Assembly: GCA_964483105.1 (NCBI GenBank)
Contig: CAYZZU010000018.1
Location: 1-53,009, forward strand
Source: CAYZZU01 sp964483105
Lineage (GTDB): Bacteria; CG2-30-53-67
DNA length: 53,009 nucleotides
Direction of reading: 5' to 3'
Below are positions 51,897 through 53,009 of the stretch, piece by piece. The stretch's first letter is position 1. Every line of letters starts with the position of its first letter. The translations under genes were made by a program, and so were the position numbers. A model generated the notes under the pieces. The model made no database searches, was not told the DNA's origin, and saw nothing but the letters and a program-made list of their open reading frames with translations.

Positions 51897-51959
51897 TTAT
51901 TTCTCCAGGATTTCCAACGGCGTCCGGATATCGACTTCTTCGATGATTTGTGTGGCCAT
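51897..51959 (-). CDS. 20-codon ORF with strong ribosome site
   Basis: An ATG at 51959 with AAAAGGAGGG upstream opens a 20-residue frame (MATQIIEEVDIRTPLEILEK) ending at 51897, 33 bp before the HMA-like gene. The ribosome site is among the best in the window, which argues for translation. The product matches nothing I know; it could be a leader peptide or a small functional protein. Confidence 0.45.
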   Translation of the reverse strand: MATQIIEEVDIRTPLEILEK

Positions 51960-52105
51960 GATCTTTCCCTCCTTTTGTCCGGTTTCGAACCCATTTGAGG
52001 TTGAAACACGGCGGGTCAGGGTTTAGGAAGGTTCCAGAGAAGGGTTATTGGGGGAGTCCTCCATATAATGTATCTAAATATGTATAATGTTGCATATAAA
52101 AGACC

Positions 52106-52131
52106 AAAAAAAATAAGCTACCCCGGGCAGC
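52106..52131 (-). terminator. Intrinsic terminator overlapping the end of arsR-like gene
   Basis: The mRNA stem GCUGCC (52126-52131) and GGUAGC (52117-52122), with loop CGG, is followed by UUAUUUUUUUU. The stop codon lies within the 3' arm of the stem. Confidence 0.65.
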
Positions 52132-52432
52132 ATTCTTCTCTACTCATGCAAACAGCGTCCTTCTCCTCGTTATAACTTTTCAGGAGCTGAATCAGGCCAT
52201 ATACCTTCTCGTTCTTGAGGTAATAACATCGAAGCTTTCCGTCCGGGAAAAAGTCAATAATACCGCACCTCCTCATCATTCCTAAATGGTGTGAGATATT
52301 GGGCTGCTCCACATCCAGGATCTCCGTGAAATCGCTGACGCATTTTACGCCTCTATGCAATTCTTCAATGATTTCAATGCGAACAGGATGGCTGACGATT
52401 TTTAGAATCTCCGCCACTTCATGATTCGTCAT
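52118..52432 (-). CDS. ArsR/SmtB-family transcriptional regulator
   Basis: A 104-residue winged-helix repressor with KIVSHPVRIEIIEELHRGVKCVSDFTEILDVEQPNISHHLGMMRRCGIIDFF, the ArsR helix-turn-helix with a Cys (VKCVSDF) near the position of the ArsR metal-site motif. The tail carries four more residues of interest (CMSREECC). These cysteines could bind As(III), Sb(III) or a soft metal, or sense thiol/sulfide stress. The promoter is at 52495-52523. A/T-rich inverted repeats with ATACATAT lie both upstream of this gene and in front of the small ORF/HMA-like genes, so it may control both. Confidence 0.88.
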   Translation of the reverse strand: MTNHEVAEILKIVSHPVRIEIIEELHRGVKCVSDFTEILDVEQPNISHHLGMMRRCGIIDFFPDGKLRCYYLKNEKVYGLIQLLKSYNEEKDAVCMSREECCPG

Positions 52433-52494
52433 GGATTCTCCTTAGGGTATATGCCTTAGAGTATATGTATGTATATATTTAAATCCTTATATAT

Positions 52495-52523
52495 AATTTA
52501 TCAGCTCCATGCATATTTGTCAA
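52495..52523 (-). promoter_or_regulatory. Promoter of the ArsR-type gene
   Basis: TTGACA (52518-52523), a 17-bp spacer and TAAATT (52495-52500). Bases 52453-52490 downstream hold A/T-rich repeats (GTATATGTATGTATATA type) that could be the operator. Confidence 0.6.
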
Positions 52524-52911
52524 GGGCCTTCTTGAAAAACGAATCTTTCATGGAATATGCACAATATTTAAACTCATGATCATAAGGATGAAGATCTATG
52601 TGAGGGCGTAAAAAGAGGTTCTATGAGCGTTTTGGCCAACTGGATCAAAGAGAGCGATACAGTTATCGCCGTCTGATTTGATTTTCAGTTTTGTAGGGCG
52701 GGGTGCTACCCCGCCGGAAAGGAGCGAGTGAATCTGTTCCGTTCGTTCGCAGGAAGCTTACTTCTGCCGACTCCATGGTTCCGGATAAAGCCTTCCGTGA
52801 GGTGATTATCAATAGAAAACGAAGTAAAAACAACAAGGACAAATCTGAGAATCAGCGGACGGTATCCAGCGATGGCACATGTTAAGGGAGAGCCTCCCAT
52901 AGACATGAATC
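52524..52911. other. Gene-free stretch before the initiator tRNA
   Basis: I see no supported gene here. The only structure is a perfect hairpin at 52697-52715 (GGCGGGGT, loop GCT, ACCCCGCC) of the kind often found as a dispersed palindrome. Short open frames on both strands have no ribosome sites or familiar motifs. Confidence 0.5.
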
Positions 52912-52943
52912 AAAAAAAGGGGTTGCGAAAAATTCGCAACCCC
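52912..52943 (-). terminator. Terminator of the tRNA-fMet transcript
   Basis: An exact stem GGGGTTGCGAA with TTCGCAACCCC (52919-52943) is followed on the minus strand by seven T (52912-52918). It lies 12 bp after the tRNA. Confidence 0.85.
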
Positions 52944-52955
52944 TCGATTTCCCTT

Positions 52956-53009
52956 TGGTAGCGGGGGGAGGATTTGAACCTCCGACCTTTGGGTTATGAG
53001 CCCAACGAG
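52956..53009 (-). tRNA. Initiator tRNA-Met (CAU), partial
   Basis: The minus strand shows the 3' end with an encoded CCA (52956-52958), the T arm GGTTCAAATCC, and an anticodon loop CTCATAA closed by GGG and CCC. The three consecutive G:C pairs next to the loop are the mark of initiator tRNA-fMet. The 5' part of the gene lies beyond the window. Confidence 0.92.

Noticed and set aside
52624..52677. 17-codon plus-strand frame (MSVLANWIKESDTVIAV)
   Set aside because: The sequence around it looks decayed, no gene context supports it and the ribosome site is poor.

Overview
The window reads as the chromosome of an anaerobic, Gram-negative-type bacterium that runs the Wood-Ljungdahl (reductive acetyl-CoA) pathway. 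Evidence for an outer membrane with lipopolysaccharide comes from lpxH, kdsA, kdsB and kdsD. Evidence for the acetyl-CoA pathway is an almost complete bacterial gene set on one strand. The genome must decode selenocysteine, because the formate dehydrogenase gene carries an in-frame UGA followed by a hairpin matching the E. coli fdhF SECIS in spacing and loop. A fragment of 16S rRNA lies at the left edge and most of an initiator tRNA at the right edge; I cannot assign a phylum from them by eye.

Layout. 1-480: the 5' end of 16S rRNA (minus strand) with two promoters and a boxA-like site. 482-4929: tyrS, a RelA/SpoT homologue with a damaged synthetase site, and lpxH. 5028-29871: the C1 cluster, all on the minus strand. 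In transcription order it is folE, metV, metF, panB, thyX, cooC, a Rossmann/DUF2520 gene, acsE, acsD, acsC, acsB, cooS, nuoE-like, nuoF-like, selenocysteine fdhA, a cNMP-binding protein, fhs, a DUF4321 gene, a VWA protein and a corrinoid activator (RACo). folD/fchA and any hydrogenase are not in the window. Formate made by the NAD-linked FdhA/NuoE/NuoF-type complex is activated by Fhs. MetF/MetV make methyl-THF, AcsE and the corrinoid protein AcsCD carry the methyl group, and CooS/AcsB build acetyl-CoA. CooC and RACo mature or reactivate these metalloenzymes. ThyX and PanB draw on the same methylene-THF pool and FolE feeds folate synthesis.

29941-37719: a mixed stretch with a cupin, an acyl-CoA dehydrogenase, an aldehyde dehydrogenase, a DUF3179 gene whose conserved cysteine codon is an in-frame UGA (candidate new selenoprotein), a glycoside hydrolase fused to DUF547, and mazG. 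37806-44661: a GGDEF-PilZ protein, a KDO/CTP operon (kdsB, pyrG, kdsA, kdsD), an AMMECR1-family gene and a bifunctional-nuclease-family gene. 45385-46457: a GEMM-type (cyclic dinucleotide) riboswitch with an apparent anti-Shine-Dalgarno platform in front of a hexaheme cytochrome. 46663-50549: a hypothetical exported protein, an anti-sigma/ECF sigma pair, tpiA and pgk. 50869-52900: a degenerate accessory stretch with an IS256 remnant, a PIN-toxin remnant, an HMA-like protein, a 20-codon ORF and an ArsR-type regulator, ending at tRNA-fMet.

The strongest candidates for something new are the selenocysteine DUF3179 gene, the riboswitch-cytochrome unit, the 9-bp periodic repeats at three junctions of the C1 cluster, and the apparently hydrolase-only RSH protein. 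All calls come from reading the sequence; no database search was possible.
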